This document shows positions 9,707 through 18,692 of a stretch of 57,290 nucleotides of DNA, one piece after another. Each line of letters opens with the position of its first letter. The stretch's first letter is position 1. The DNA comes from Mucilaginibacter sp. (GTDB lineage Bacteria > Bacteroidota > Bacteroidia > Sphingobacteriales > Sphingobacteriaceae): NCBI GenBank assembly GCA_025352225.1, contig JANXTT010000023.1, positions 1 through 57,290 of the forward strand, read 5' to 3'. The notes under the pieces were generated by a model. It saw only the letters and a program-made list of their open reading frames with translations. It was not told the DNA's origin and made no database searches. Both the position numbers and the translations under genes were made by a program.

Positions 9707-9802
9707 GTTTGACGAAGCCTGTAATTTGAATGATAGTACAAGGACTCCATCGCACTTTTGTATATTTTTAACATCATACAGCATAAATAGGCCTTAAAAC
9801 TG

Positions 9803-11182
9803 ATGGAAGAGCTAGTTAAACCCACCATCTCAAAAGAACCCCTTCCTTTTGGGTTTGTTGTGGGTGCTACTTGCTTGGGTTTTGTTGTGTCGCAATTAGA
9901 TGTATCTATAGTAAACATTGCCCTTCCGCAAATATCGCGGTCATTCTCAGTAGGGGTTAGCACACTACAATGGATAGTGGATGCCTATACTATCGCCTTT
10001 GCCGTGTTGATGTTATCTGCAGGTGGTTTGAGTGACCTGGTGGGCTCAAAGCGTATTTTTCAGGTCGGGTTGGTTATATTCGGTATAGCCTCCATTGGTT
10101 GCGGCCTGGCGTGGAACCCACTCAGCCTGATCGGTTTCCGGGTGTTACAAGGCATTGGTTCGGCTACTATGATACCAAGTTCCTTATCAATTTTAAATCA
10201 GGCTTTTGCCCATGATAAAAAACAAAGGGCACGCGCTATTGCGCTGTGGACAGCCGCTGGTGGGGTATCTATAGCGGCAGGCCCTATTTTGGGTGGTTTA
10301 CTCATCCATGCCTTTAACTGGAGGATGATATTTTATGTTAATATACCGATTTGCCTTATCGGGATATTACTCAGTATCCGGTTAAACGAGAGTGAGCGGC
10401 ATCCTGATAAGGGGTTTGACATTGCAGGGCAAATAACCTGGATGCTGGCACTTACCGTGGTGATAGCCGCTATTATTGAATGGCATAGCTTAGGTTATAA
10501 AAACCCGCTGATATGGGGTGGGTTGGTATTTGGCGCCTTTATGATGTTACTGTTCTTTCGAATCCAAAAAAATGCCGAATTTCCCATTTTACCCTTTACT
10601 CTTTTTAAATCAGCTACCTTTAATGTGTTGATCTTATTAGGTGTAGTGCTCAATTATTCGTATTACGGTACTGTGTTTGTGTTGAGCTTGTATCTGCAAA
10701 ATGTGTTGCATTATTCGTCGCTTAATGCTGGCCTAGCCTTTTTGCCATTAACAGCAGGGTTTATTATTTCTAACCTGATAAGTGGCAGGCTTATGGCGCA
10801 TTACGGAATAAGGTTTCCTGTCTTACTTGGTTTGTTATTGGCTACGGCTGGTTTTGCCGGGCTGCAGATAGCCAATTTTACCACCCCTTATTGGCAATTA
10901 TTTATTCCGTTTATCACTATTCCCCTTGGAATGGGGCTTGCTGTTCCGGCTATGACTACCGGGATATTAGCAAGTGTAACAAAAACCCTATCAGGAACAG
11001 CGTCTGCCCTGTTAAATACAACCAGGCAAGCGGCAGGGGCAATAGGCGTTGCCATATTTGGTGCGCTGGCTAATGGGGGAACGGAGGCTATTGTGCACGC
11101 TATAACTGTAAGCTCCATCATTTCTGTATTTTGCTTACTGGGTACAGGAGCATTCATTTTTAAATATTTATGTACAGTATAA
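9803..11182 (+). CDS. DHA2-family MFS multidrug-type exporter (EmrB/QacA-like)
   Basis: A 459-residue membrane protein, with about 12-14 predicted helices. DHA2 marks are LDVSIVNIALPQI in helix 1, SGGLSDLVGSKR-like motif A (about 75-86), RVLQGIGSATMIPSS (motif B region) and AGGVSIAAGPILGG (antiporter motif C). The family exports drugs or other small amphipathic compounds by proton antiport. No MFP/EmrA or TolC-like partner and no regulator are adjacent, so the substrate cannot be inferred. It is followed by a strong hairpin at 11280. Confidence 0.88.
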   Translation: MEELVKPTISKEPLPFGFVVGATCLGFVVSQLDVSIVNIALPQISRSFSVGVSTLQWIVDAYTIAFAVLMLSAGGLSDLVGSKRIFQVGLVIFGIASIGCGLAWNPLSLIGFRVLQGIGSATMIPSSLSILNQAFAHDKKQRARAIALWTAAGGVSIAAGPILGGLLIHAFNWRMIFYVNIPICLIGILLSIRLNESERHPDKGFDIAGQITWMLALTVVIAAIIEWHSLGYKNPLIWGGLVFGAFMMLLFFRIQKNAEFPILPFTLFKSATFNVLILLGVVLNYSYYGTVFVLSLYLQNVLHYSSLNAGLAFLPLTAGFIISNLISGRLMAHYGIRFPVLLGLLLATAGFAGLQIANFTTPYWQLFIPFITIPLGMGLAVPAMTTGILASVTKTLSGTASALLNTTRQAAGAIGVAIFGALANGGTEAIVHAITVSSIISVFCLLGTGAFIFKYLCTV

Positions 11183-11279
11183 GAGCGTATATATTAATTG
11201 AAATTAATTATTTATTTAGCTTGGTAGCGGTTAAGAAATAGCCGGTAAATAAATATTGTTTTATATTTATCCATAAAAC

Positions 11280-11309
11280 AATTATTCCTTGTTCTATCAA
11301 GGAATAATT
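11280..11309 (+). terminator. Perfect 12-bp hairpin, probable terminator
   Basis: AATTATTCCTTG (11280-11291) and CAAGGAATAATT (11298-11309) form a perfect stem around a 6-base loop, followed by ACTATTTTTAA. It lies about 100 bases after the MFS stop and 17 bases before the start of the 11327 gene. A terminator for the MFS gene is most likely; control of the next gene is an alternative. Confidence 0.55.
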
Positions 11310-11326
11310 ACTATTTTTAATTCGTA

Positions 11327-11974
11327 ATGACTGAGCTGCAACCTTATATAATCGAAATTCCTGAATTACTTAGTAATAGGATAGCCAGACGGCTCATTTT
11401 TGAAATTGATGGCCTCAGTATCGAAAAACCATTGGGTTTTAGCACTCCTCAATTTATCCCTTTTGAAGATATAGTATCACTACGATCAGGTATAAAATGG
11501 ATAAATGGATATTGGTTTACATTTGGCAGGCAATTTATTATTGAATTGAAGCATCAGGACGGTACTAAAACCAGTATAAAATTAAATAGCTATTATGGTA
11601 TCCGGAGGCAAATCTATGATGAGGTTTGGTCAAATATAATTGATCATCTTTATAGTTATTACTTTGCCAGCCAGCTTGATCTTTATATTGAATTGCATAA
11701 ACTTAATCAGATGTTTACTCTAGCTGGTATTAGGTTTCACCCAAATGGCATCAGTTGGGATAAAAATAATATTATGCCATGGAAACAGATCGCTTTAAGT
11801 AATTATAGAACCTATTTTGTTATTCACCGTAAGGATGATGTTAAACAAAATAAGAGCTTTAATTTTTTGAAAGATTGGGATGCGTATTTTCTACAGGCTA
11901 TGCTTAAATATGTTGTAGAAGAGCATGAAAAAATATTTACCAGAGGTGCAATGGGCGGCAGTGGCGAATTGTAA
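11327..11974 (+). CDS. Conserved-looking cytoplasmic protein, function unknown
   Basis: A 215-residue protein without signal peptide or clear membrane helix. It appears to contain two similar halves with PH-like character: strands such as FEIDGLSIEKP, IPFEDIVSLRSG, YWFTFGRQFIIELK in the first, and AGIRFHPNGISWDKNNIMPW, WKQIALSNYRTYFVIHRKDD in the second. This duplication is by eye. No catalytic motif is recognised. The gene stands alone between a hairpin and the DUF2459 gene. Confidence 0.6.
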   Translation: MTELQPYIIEIPELLSNRIARRLIFEIDGLSIEKPLGFSTPQFIPFEDIVSLRSGIKWINGYWFTFGRQFIIELKHQDGTKTSIKLNSYYGIRRQIYDEVWSNIIDHLYSYYFASQLDLYIELHKLNQMFTLAGIRFHPNGISWDKNNIMPWKQIALSNYRTYFVIHRKDDVKQNKSFNFLKDWDAYFLQAMLKYVVEEHEKIFTRGAMGGSGEL

Positions 11975-12067
11975 GCTTTTTGAATAGACGAATTTGATTA
12001 AATAAACCCAAGAAAAAGTTTATCCTAGTATTTATATTGTTACTGATTATACTATAACAGAGCAAGG

Positions 12068-12742
12068 ATGATAAAAAAAGCTTGTATCTGGATAACCAAA
12101 TTTATAGCCAGCTTTGTAATATTACTGATGGTTTACATGCTAATGGCATGGTTGTTACCCCAAATAAAAGTAAATAACAACTTTACTGAAACACTAGGGG
12201 GTATCCCAGTTTATGTTTACTCCAACGGAGTGCATACTGATATTGTTGTACCTGTAAATACTATTTATAAGGATTGGCGTAAAGAGTTTATTCCCTCAAC
12301 CTTCAAAGCTGTTGATACTACATTCAAATATGTAGAAATTGGATGGGGCGATAAAGCTTTTTACCTAAGTACTCCAACTTGGGCCGATCTTAAGGTTTCA
12401 ACAGCGTTTAATGCACTTTTCTTTTTAGATAGCGCGGCGATGCATGTTACCTATGATAGGTATCCGCCTAAGATTGACGTTAATAGTTGCAAAAAAGTGA
12501 TGATTAGCCCAACACAATACCAGGCTATGATTAGCTATATCCAAAAATCATTTGGTAGTAAAGTGGTATTAATCCCTAATCGCGGGTACGATTTAACCGA
12601 TAATTTTTATCAGGCTACCGGGCATTACAGCTTTTTAAAAACTTGTAACGTATGGACGGGCGACGCATTAAAAACTGCTGGCATACGGCAGGGGATATGG
12701 ACACCTTTTGAAGCTGGCGTAATAAAAGGCATTAGCAAATAA
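12068..12742 (+). CDS. DUF2459 / TIGR02117 family membrane-anchored protein
   Basis: A 224-residue protein with one N-terminal membrane anchor (about residues 10-30) followed by a periplasmic domain. The family pattern is seen in YVYSNGVHTDIVVPV (about 50-64), EIGWGDKAFYLSTPTW and KTCNVWTGDALKTAG, with conserved Cys, Asn and Trp. TIGR02117/DUF2459 has no proven activity; the conserved Cys/His pattern has led to suggestions of a papain-like fold, which is only inference. It converges with the minus-strand gene at 12842. Confidence 0.8.
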   Translation: MIKKACIWITKFIASFVILLMVYMLMAWLLPQIKVNNNFTETLGGIPVYVYSNGVHTDIVVPVNTIYKDWRKEFIPSTFKAVDTTFKYVEIGWGDKAFYLSTPTWADLKVSTAFNALFFLDSAAMHVTYDRYPPKIDVNSCKKVMISPTQYQAMISYIQKSFGSKVVLIPNRGYDLTDNFYQATGHYSFLKTCNVWTGDALKTAGIRQGIWTPFEAGVIKGISK

Positions 12743-12841
12743 CATTTCGGGAAGGCGACTTTAATATCCCTTTTGTGTTTTTTTATTGGTGCAATCAAAC
12801 AGCTGATGACCAAGGTGACTGCCACCTATCCAATTTTGCAA

Positions 12842-13402
12842 TCAATAGTTTTCTAATATAACCAGCACAGTAAAAAATGCATCATATATCAATCTTAATT
12901 CTCCCGGATCAGTAATTCCATCTTCAATATTAAGTTCTAAAAAGTATTGTTCAATGTCGCTGTCATTTGCCGTATGATGCCTGATGCCAAAGTCGAAGTT
13001 TTCCATTCTTTCAAATACGGCTCTCACTTTACTGTCTTCAAAAAGGCTTTTCGTTCTAGTTTCATCATTAGTTTTGATAACCAGGCGCCGGTCAAATTCA
13101 GGATACCCAATCTCCACATCCTGCATCCCAAAAAACTTTCCTATATCATCAATAAAGTCATCTTCGTGCAGTGCAAATCTAAAATCATGATGATCTGGCA
13201 ACGCTGCGATAAAAGTAGTGGTTGCCATACCCCCTTCAAAGCCTCCTCCCAGGTCAATATCAATGGCGAGTTTAATTTTGTGGTTAGCCTGGTTTATTAA
13301 AGCGTAGTATTCAAATACTTCGGCATTAGAATTTATATCAACAGTTAATTGTTGCCATATTTCATCTGCTGTGTTTCCGGTAAATGTTTTAAAGGATTCC
13401 AT
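12842..13402 (-). CDS. Unrecognised acidic cytoplasmic protein
   Basis: A 186-residue, acidic protein without signal peptide or membrane helix. It opens with MESFKTFTGNTADEIWQQL and contains a Gly-rich turn (DLGGGFEGGMATTTF, about 52-66). Sequence composition and codon use look like a genuine gene. No family is recognised. It converges with the DUF2459 gene and is followed on the other side by the divergent DUF2383 gene. Confidence 0.6.
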   Translation of the reverse strand: MESFKTFTGNTADEIWQQLTVDINSNAEVFEYYALINQANHKIKLAIDIDLGGGFEGGMATTTFIAALPDHHDFRFALHEDDFIDDIGKFFGMQDVEIGYPEFDRRLVIKTNDETRTKSLFEDSKVRAVFERMENFDFGIRHHTANDSDIEQYFLELNIEDGITDPGELRLIYDAFFTVLVILENY

Positions 13403-13573
13403 AAATAGGATACAATAAGGTATATAAATATAGTAACCTTAAATTGGGTGTTATGTTTCATTTTGGCTGTATTCTGTTTGAATTTAATTATTGTAATCAA
13501 TGGTTAAATATTTAATCAAAAAGAAAACAAAAATATCAATATTGTCTTTATTATAGTATCAAATTACAATACT

Positions 13574-14029
13574 ATGGAAACTGTAAAAGAAATAATCAAC
13601 GATTTAAAAGACTTAGTGTCAATTGTTAATGATGGTAAAGAAGGATACCAATCTGCAGCGGAAGCTACTGAATCAGCCGAATTGAAAACTGTATTCATGA
13701 AATATGCAGCACAGCGTGATATGTACGCTACAGAACTAAAGGCTCATATTTTGGCTCACGGAGGCCAATCTGAAAATGAGAGCGGCGGTATTGTAGGTGC
13801 TTTTCACCGTACATGGCTCAATATACGCCAGGCATTGAGTAGTAAGGAAGATGCCGCGATATTGGATTCGATTGTTACAGGCGAAGAAGCTGCTATTGAT
13901 AAATATGAAGAGTACATAGCAGATTATACTGATCACGCTGATCACATCACTTTATTAACTAATCAGTGTGATGGCATAAGAGAAGCTTTAGCTGCGATCA
14001 GAGCTTTACGGTCAACAATTAATTCATAA
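13574..14029 (+). CDS. DUF2383 / PA2169-type four-helix-bundle protein
   Basis: A 151-residue all-helical protein. The opening (VKEIINDLKDLVSIVNDGKEGYQSAAE) and the later EEAAIDKYEEYIAD helix match the PA2169/DUF2383 family, which has a ferritin-like four-helix bundle; metal binding is possible but unproven. Homologues are often associated with general stress in Bacteroidota. It stands alone, with a divergent gene upstream and a strong terminator downstream. Confidence 0.88.
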   Translation: METVKEIINDLKDLVSIVNDGKEGYQSAAEATESAELKTVFMKYAAQRDMYATELKAHILAHGGQSENESGGIVGAFHRTWLNIRQALSSKEDAAILDSIVTGEEAAIDKYEEYIADYTDHADHITLLTNQCDGIREALAAIRALRSTINS

Positions 14030-14057
14030 CGGGGGAAGGTGTGTTAATTATAGATGA

Positions 14058-14087
14058 GGCATTGCTCAAATGGGCAATGCCTTTTTT
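14058..14087 (+). terminator. Rho-independent terminator after the DUF2383 gene
   Basis: GGCATTGC (14058-14065) and GCAATGCC (14074-14081) form a perfect 8-bp stem with an 8-base loop, followed by six Ts (14082-14087). It starts 28 bases after the stop codon. Confidence 0.85.
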
Positions 14088-14166
14088 GTAACAATTATTA
14101 GCTATCTTGTCTAACGGAAAACAAATAATTAAAATACCTGTAATACTAAATACACTTGCTCCAATT

Positions 14167-14889
14167 ATGAAAATCACTAACATTTTATTAGCTACTTTGT
14201 CAGTATTGTTTGCTGTATTTGCCTTGCCATCATGTAACATAGTTTGCCAAAAAGGTTCGGGTAGGCAAATTGTTGAAAAGCGGAATGTTGGAATATTTTC
14301 AAAGTTGGATATTGCGGGCGATTATAAGGTTATTATAAAACAGGATACGAGTGCTTCGGTTACCATTACCGCCGATGATAACCTGATGAAATATATTAAG
14401 ACTAACTTAAGCGGTGATAAGCTAACTATTCACACTTCAAAAAATGTGTGCAGTTCGGGTCAGTTTATATTAAACATTAGCTTGCGCGATCTGAGTGTCA
14501 TTAAAGCAAGTGGCTCTATAGATGTAGTATCAAATGGTAAACTAACTACTCAGGATATAGAACTCCAATTATCCGGATCCACAAAAGTAACTTTGGACTT
14601 AAACGCTAAAAATTTAACCACCCGTAGCAGCGGCTCTACAGAGCTTAATTTAACAGGTCAGGCTACATCACATGCGATAGAGACCAGTGGTTCTAGTCAA
14701 TTAAACGCCTTGAATTTTGTGGTATCGAAATATCAGATCAGTACAAGTGGATCAAGCGAATGCAAGATAAATGTTTTGAATGATTTGAGTGTGAACAGCA
14801 GTGGTTCATCAGACGTTCAATATCGCGGCAACCCCTCTAACATCAACAACAATAAATCAGGATCATCCTCCCTAAACAAGATCAATTAA
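14167..14889 (+). CDS. GIN-domain (DUF2807) putative lipoprotein
   Basis: The open frame extends upstream to a TTG at 14107, but ATG 14167 is preferred because it places a lipoprotein signal at the N-terminus (MKITNILLATL..., then ALPSC with Cys23). The mature 240-residue protein shows the right-handed beta-helix pattern of the GIN/DUF2807 family: FSKLDIAGDYKVIIKQ, then repeated SGSS/SGST turns at about 120-235. The family is common and often multicopy in Bacteroidota; the role is unknown, probably at the outer membrane or in the periplasm. Confidence 0.85.
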   Translation: MKITNILLATLSVLFAVFALPSCNIVCQKGSGRQIVEKRNVGIFSKLDIAGDYKVIIKQDTSASVTITADDNLMKYIKTNLSGDKLTIHTSKNVCSSGQFILNISLRDLSVIKASGSIDVVSNGKLTTQDIELQLSGSTKVTLDLNAKNLTTRSSGSTELNLTGQATSHAIETSGSSQLNALNFVVSKYQISTSGSSECKINVLNDLSVNSSGSSDVQYRGNPSNINNNKSGSSSLNKIN

Positions 14890-15058
14890 TTGTTTTTCTT
14901 GATTTTTTGAGTTATTTGTATTTTCATAACACCAAGTCGGGTATGCAAACTGGCGGCAGTTTAGCATGTTTGAAATTTTAGTACGACCCTAACCGAATGG
15001 CTTCATTTGTGGCGAGAATTTAACAGCCTGGCCTTAATTCAATATCTTAGCCAACAAA

Positions 15059-15781
15059 ATGAAAAAATGTATATTTAACTGGAGTGGTGGTAAAGATAGT
15101 GCGCTGGCTTTATACCATTGCCTGCAAAATCCTGATCTGGAAATAAAATACCTGATAACTACCGTTAACGACGCGCTTAACCGCATATCTATGCATGGTG
15201 TTAGAGAAGAATTGCTTATTCAACAGGCTGTAAATATCGGAATACCACTCTATCAGATTCGCCTGCCCGAAATGCCGGGTATGGCAGAATATGATGATAT
15301 AATGCGATTTCACCTGAATAAATTTAGTAGTGAAGGTATAACGCATAGTATTTTCGGAGATATATTTTTAGAAGATCTTAAAAAATATCGCGACGAACAG
15401 TTGGCCGAAGTTGGTATGACAGGTATTTACCCGCTTTGGAAACGCGATACACATGAATTGATAAAGGAGTTTTTAAGTTTAGGCTTTGGCACTGTAATAG
15501 CCTGTACACGTGCTAATCTGGAGGGTTTTGTTGGCAGGGAGATTACGCCTGAATTAATTGACACTTTACCTGCCGACGTGGATGTATGTGGTGAGAACGG
15601 TGAGTTTCATACGTTTGTGTTTAAGGGACCCATATTTAAACAACCAATAGCATATCAAACAGGCGAAAAAGTGTTTAAAGAATACGCCGCACCTAAGAGC
15701 GATAATGATACCTGCTTTTCGTCAGCACCGTTAAAGGCCGTATCAGGCTTTTGGTATTGCGATTTGCTTTCTATCGATTAA
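15059..15781 (+). CDS. Dph6-like PP-loop ATPase (diphthine-ammonia ligase family)
   Basis: A 240-residue adenylating protein with the PP-loop SGGKDSALAL (about residues 9-18), followed by ISMHGVREELLIQQ, FGDIFLEDLKKYRDE and CGENGEFHTFVF, all typical of the MJ0570/Dph6 family. In archaea and eukaryotes the enzyme amidates diphthine, but bacteria lack diphthamide, so the substrate here must be different. Its last 11 bases overlap the 3' end of cobC on the other strand, and it sits beside cobalamin genes, which makes a role in cobalamin salvage or cobyrinate amidation a testable guess. The annotation diphthine-ammonia ligase should not be taken literally. Confidence 0.8.
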   Translation: MKKCIFNWSGGKDSALALYHCLQNPDLEIKYLITTVNDALNRISMHGVREELLIQQAVNIGIPLYQIRLPEMPGMAEYDDIMRFHLNKFSSEGITHSIFGDIFLEDLKKYRDEQLAEVGMTGIYPLWKRDTHELIKEFLSLGFGTVIACTRANLEGFVGREITPELIDTLPADVDVCGENGEFHTFVFKGPIFKQPIAYQTGEKVFKEYAAPKSDNDTCFSSAPLKAVSGFWYCDLLSID

Positions 15782-16346
15782 TATACTCCACCATATGGTA
15801 ATTACCGTAAGCTTTGTTGATGCTTACTTTGCTCACGGAGCTATAATCAATCTGAACCTGGAATGCGCGGTTGAGGGGCATACTTAAAATGGCTGCTAAA
15901 ATAGAGCGGATTACTCCCCCATGTGTTATAATGGCTATCTTGTCCAAAGGCATAGTTTCCATTTCTTTCCAGAAGGCGGTACAACGTTCGTGTAGCAGCG
16001 CAAAGCTTTCGCCCCCTGGCACCTGGTAATGTACATAGTCGGCCATCCACGCGTTGAGTATGGTTTGATCAATGATATCCCACGGTTGTTGTTCCCACTT
16101 TCCAAAATTCATTTCGGCAAGGCGGATATCAGTTTTAAAATTGCTAGCTGATAATGCCCCGGTTAGTTGCGTACAGCGTTTAAACGGGCTGGAAAAAAAT
16201 TGGGCACCGTTCAATTCTGATCCTAGCTTTTGTTTAAGTTCCTCAAAATGCTGTTCCCAATTTGCTGATAGTGCTATGTTTGATTGCCCGTAACAAAGTT
16301 TATCAGGGTTATACACAGCGGTATGGCGAATGAGGTAGATTTGCAT
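15771..16346 (-). CDS. cobC: Alpha-ribazole-5'-phosphate phosphatase-like histidine phosphatase
   Basis: A 191-residue histidine-phosphatase-superfamily protein: N-terminal IYLIRHTAV with the phosphoaccepting His8, the conserved SSPFKRCTQLTGALS, GGESFALLHERC, and the second catalytic His in ITHGGVIRSIL (about 140). The general family also includes phosphoglycerate mutases, but position as the third gene of a cobT-cobS-cobC run supports CobC, which removes phosphate in the making of alpha-ribazole. It starts 26 bases after cobS. Confidence 0.85.
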   Translation of the reverse strand: MQIYLIRHTAVYNPDKLCYGQSNIALSANWEQHFEELKQKLGSELNGAQFFSSPFKRCTQLTGALSASNFKTDIRLAEMNFGKWEQQPWDIIDQTILNAWMADYVHYQVPGGESFALLHERCTAFWKEMETMPLDKIAIITHGGVIRSILAAILSMPLNRAFQVQIDYSSVSKVSINKAYGNYHMVEYINR

Positions 16347-16372
16347 GGATATGTAAGAAAGTTAAATGGGGA

Positions 16373-17137
16373 TTATACAGTGTATTTAACCAATATAAGT
16401 AAACTTAAATAAAACACTACTTCGGATACCTGCTGAACCGCGCCCAAGCAATCACCCGTATAGCCTCCTATCCATTTTTTAAAGTAACGCGATAAATACC
16501 AGCGAACGATAAGCAAGGGCATTAAGGTTAATATTATGAACGGATTTTGAAACAGGGTCAATGGTGCCAAACCAAATAGCGTCGCGAAAGCTAATTCGCC
16601 CACGCTCATTTTGGTTGCCAGTGGTTTTGACTTGCTGGTATCATCGTCTCTGGCATAGGTATCTGTATAGATAAGAGACACCGCATTTAAACGGCTTATG
16701 GCATGCCCGGCAATAATGGCTATCACCATTACTGGCATAGAGAAATACCTCAATAAACACCATTTTAAAAGCAAAATTAATATTAACCCTACAACACCAT
16801 AGGTGCCTAAGCGCGAATCCTTCATAATGAGTAATATCTTCTCTTTGGTCCAGCCGCCGCCAAAGCCATCGCATACATCGGCAAATCCATCTTCGTGGAA
16901 AGCCCCGGTAGTAAGGATAGAAGCAATTATACTTAGTAATAATGCTATCTCGACCGGGAGTATTAATTGGCATAGCCAAAATATTAAAGCACTAATACAA
17001 CCCACCAATATGCCTACTACCGGGAAGTATTTCGACGATTTATTAAGATATTCCTCCGAATGATCCGTCCACCGCGGGCAAGGAATACGGGTGAAGAACA
17101 TCAGGGCAGTAAAGAATATGCGGATCTCTTTTTTCAT
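16373..17137 (-). CDS. cobS: Adenosylcobinamide-GDP ribazoletransferase (cobalamin synthase)
   Basis: A 254-residue polytopic inner-membrane enzyme that joins adenosylcobinamide-GDP and alpha-ribazole. It opens with FFTALMFFTRIPCP and carries the metal-binding signature HEDGFADVCDGFGGG (about 79-93) and the downstream DSRLGTYGVVGLI. Length is normal. It is the middle gene of cobT-cobS-cobC, with 58 bases to cobT and 26 to cobC. No cobU/cobP kinase is visible in the window. Confidence 0.95.
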   Translation of the reverse strand: MKKEIRIFFTALMFFTRIPCPRWTDHSEEYLNKSSKYFPVVGILVGCISALIFWLCQLILPVEIALLLSIIASILTTGAFHEDGFADVCDGFGGGWTKEKILLIMKDSRLGTYGVVGLILILLLKWCLLRYFSMPVMVIAIIAGHAISRLNAVSLIYTDTYARDDDTSKSKPLATKMSVGELAFATLFGLAPLTLFQNPFIILTLMPLLIVRWYLSRYFKKWIGGYTGDCLGAVQQVSEVVFYLSLLILVKYTV

Positions 17138-17195
17138 TGTTTAATGTTGGGTTCAGTATATCTTGCACTGTAATGAATAATGTTTTTATATGGTT

Positions 17196-18233
17196 TTATT
17201 CCTTACTACTTACACCTGCTGATTCAAAGCTAGCCATTTCATTCAAAAAGTTTACTGCCGCATCAACTATTGGGTAAGCTATTGCTGCACCGGTACCTTC
17301 GCCAAGGCGCATACCTAAAGTAAGCAGGGGCGATAGATTTAAATATTCCAGCAATAACCGGTGGCCATTTTCGCCGGATTGATGGCAAGCGATGGTATAA
17401 TCTTTAATTTCGGGATGAAGCTTAGATGCTGCCAAATAGGCAGTACTTGCAATAAAGCCATCCAATAAAATAATCATCTTATTTTCAGCAGCCTGTAACA
17501 TGGCGCCGCACATCATGGTTATTTCAAAGCCCGAAACTGCTTCCATAATTTGTTGCCAGTTGGTTAACCTACCATGATGTTCGGTTACCTTTTTCAGGAT
17601 ATTTAATTTTTTATCAAGCCCGGCATCATCAAGCCCGGTGCCGCGGCCTGTTGACTCGGCCAGGGATATTCCGGTAAAGTAATGCATCAGTAAAGAAGCT
17701 GATGACGTGTTGCCAATTCCCATTTCGCCAAAGGCAATTATGTTGCAACCTTGTTGATGCAAATCGTTCACAATACCAGCTCCATTTGCGACACATTCTT
17801 CTATTTCGGTGGTGGTCATAGCGGCCTGGTTCAGGCAGCTTTTAGTGCCCTTGTTTACCTTTAAATTTATCAGATTTGGAAGGTTATCAAAATCATGATT
17901 TACACCTGCGTCAATCACTTTAATGTCGAGCCCATTTGTACGGGCAAACACATTAATAGCTGCGCCACCATTTAAAAAGTTTAATACCATTTGGTAGGTA
18001 ACTTCTTGGGGGTAGGGGCTAACCCCTTCCAAAGCTAATCCATGATCGCCCGCAAAAACAACAACTGTAGGTTGCGATAAAATAGGAGATAGGCTTTGTT
18101 GAATTATGCCTATTTGCTCGGCTAAAAGCTCCAATTTTCCTAGAGCCCCCGGTGGTTTGGTTTTAAAATTTATTTTGTTTTGTAACGATTGTTTTATAGC
18201 TTGGTGAGGTGCTTTAATAGTAAATAATTGCAT
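17196..18233 (-). CDS. cobT: Nicotinate-nucleotide-dimethylbenzimidazole phosphoribosyltransferase
   Basis: A 345-residue enzyme making alpha-ribazole phosphate from nicotinate mononucleotide and a lower-ligand base. Typical segments are KPPGALGKLE, VVFAGDHGLALEGVS, FGEMGIGNTSSASLL, CGAMLQAAE and LGEGTGAAIAYP, the last containing the catalytic Glu (about 314). It is the first gene of cobT-cobS-cobC. The 210 bases upstream are very AT-rich and do not show an obvious cobalamin riboswitch. Confidence 0.95.
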   Translation of the reverse strand: MQLFTIKAPHQAIKQSLQNKINFKTKPPGALGKLELLAEQIGIIQQSLSPILSQPTVVVFAGDHGLALEGVSPYPQEVTYQMVLNFLNGGAAINVFARTNGLDIKVIDAGVNHDFDNLPNLINLKVNKGTKSCLNQAAMTTTEIEECVANGAGIVNDLHQQGCNIIAFGEMGIGNTSSASLLMHYFTGISLAESTGRGTGLDDAGLDKKLNILKKVTEHHGRLTNWQQIMEAVSGFEITMMCGAMLQAAENKMIILLDGFIASTAYLAASKLHPEIKDYTIACHQSGENGHRLLLEYLNLSPLLTLGMRLGEGTGAAIAYPIVDAAVNFLNEMASFESAGVSSKE

Positions 18234-18443
18234 TTTTAGGATGATTGAGGTGGCAGAATATAATTTTGTTATGTTTTATAAAATATTGTTATTCAATTTA
18301 TTTGTATAGTTTATTTAAACTATTTAATTATATAATATAATGTACCCATCGTGTTAGTTGTGTAACTTGCCAAATTTAATTTTGTTTGATGATTTTTTTT
18401 AATATAAATCATTGTTAATTAGGTTATTGTAATTATTAATTGA

Positions 18444-18692
18444 TTAATAATTATATCGATTATAGGTTTCTTTAAAATCCTTGCGCATTTCTATAAATCT
18501 GATAGCTACGGTACTCAAAAATGTTTCATCAAGCAGTTCAAAAACACTATCCACACCGTTTGTCAAATCCATTTCGGCTACCTTATAGGTTTGCTCCAGT
18601 GAGCCTTGTTCGAGTTTAACTATGTATTTTTGATTCATCATCATAATGGTAACCTTGAATTCGGGATGTGGTAGTTCGGCAATTATTCTCAT
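18444..18692 (-). CDS. Small unknown protein coupled to the CrtA-like gene
   Basis: An 82-residue, soluble-looking protein starting MRIIAELPHPEFKVTIMMMN, with a beta-beta-alpha feel. Its ATG overlaps the stop of the CrtA-like gene (ATGA at 18689-18692), so the two are translationally coupled. No family is recognised with certainty. The 210-base gap to cobT downstream holds nothing recognisable, so it is unclear whether it belongs to the cob transcript. Confidence 0.6.
   Translation of the reverse strand: MRIIAELPHPEFKVTIMMMNQKYIVKLEQGSLEQTYKVAEMDLTNGVDSVFELLDETFLSTVAIRFIEMRKDFKETYNRYNY

Noticed and set aside
14107..14166. TTG-start extension of the GIN-domain protein
   Set aside because: It would bury the lipoprotein signal; ATG 14167 gives a normal signal and Cys.
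18234..18443. Possible cobalamin riboswitch before cobT
   Set aside because: The stretch is AT-rich and lacks the conserved B12-box and helices; only a chance GCCAC is near.
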